Shown one piece after another: positions 20,657 through 20,660 of a stretch of 20,660 nt of DNA. The notes under the pieces are model-generated. The model saw nothing but the letters and a program-made list of their open reading frames with translations, made no database searches and was not told the DNA's origin. The stretch covers positions 1 through 20,660 of the forward strand of contig CBDHFJ010000173.1 in NCBI GenBank assembly GCA_965262315.1, in the 5' to 3' direction. A program made the position numbers and the translations under genes. Within the stretch, counting starts at the first letter, position 1. Every line of letters begins with the position of its first letter. The stretch is from JBCCFK01 sp965262315. GTDB lineage: Bacteria > Actinomycetota > Acidimicrobiia > Acidimicrobiales > UBA8592.

Positions 20657-20660
20657 GCAG

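Overview
The window is a dense, GC-rich stretch with the habits of an actinobacterium: GTG starts, G-rich Shine-Dalgarno sites and many starts that look leaderless. The protein families suggest an Acidimicrobiia-like (Ilumatobacter/Microtrichales type) free-living heterotroph. That placement is inference; no rRNA or other phylogenetic marker is present. I see no tRNA, rRNA, CRISPR array, insertion sequence or phage gene. Both edges cut through or next to genes.

Layout. 1-1243 (-): the first 414 residues of a SNF2-family helicase, running off the left edge. 1520-2371 (+): a short-chain dehydrogenase. 2420-2947 (+): a UGSC-family selenoprotein whose reading frame is crossed by an in-frame TGA at 2702-2704. 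That TGA is the first residue of the Sec-Gly-Ser-Cys motif, so what looks like two short ORFs is one gene. It overlaps by ATGA a 353-residue protein of unknown function (2944-4005) that I believe is a regular partner of UGSC proteins. 4144-5139 (+): a bicupin. 5206-6114 (+): a phytanoyl-CoA-dioxygenase-like oxygenase. 6118-8112 (-) and 8159-8716 (-): a hydantoinase/oxoprolinase subunit-A homologue preceded by a MOSC protein. 8773-10500 (+): a PEP-utilizing-enzyme homologue that keeps the phospho-histidine domain but has no ATP-grasp domain.

10558-12267 (-): glutaminyl-tRNA synthetase. 12327-13121 (-): a crotonase-fold protein lacking both classical catalytic glutamates. 13181-14377 (+): a class C beta-lactamase-type serine hydrolase. 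14417-15142 (+): a DsbA-like protein. 15152-16140 (-): an AzlC/AzlD amino-acid exporter pair. 16281-19024 (+): two overlapping cytochrome P450 genes, the second of which has lost the heme-ligating cysteine. 19058-19099: a perfect 20-bp inverted repeat. 19134-20656 (-): a helix-turn-helix/DUF2087 regulator overlapping an isopenicillin-N-synthase-like 2-oxoglutarate oxygenase.

The strongest points are three. First, the UGSC selenoprotein, with a plausible hairpin right after the UGA and a translationally coupled partner. Second, the P450/pseudo-P450 pair. Third, a recurring hexamer (TACNNT or CACACT-like) 6-8 nt before the start codon of eight genes that lack a usable Shine-Dalgarno site, which fits leaderless transcription. 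The left part (SDR, selenoprotein pair, bicupin, PhyH oxygenase, HyuA homologue) reads as a catabolic or redox neighbourhood whose substrate cannot be told from sequence alone.
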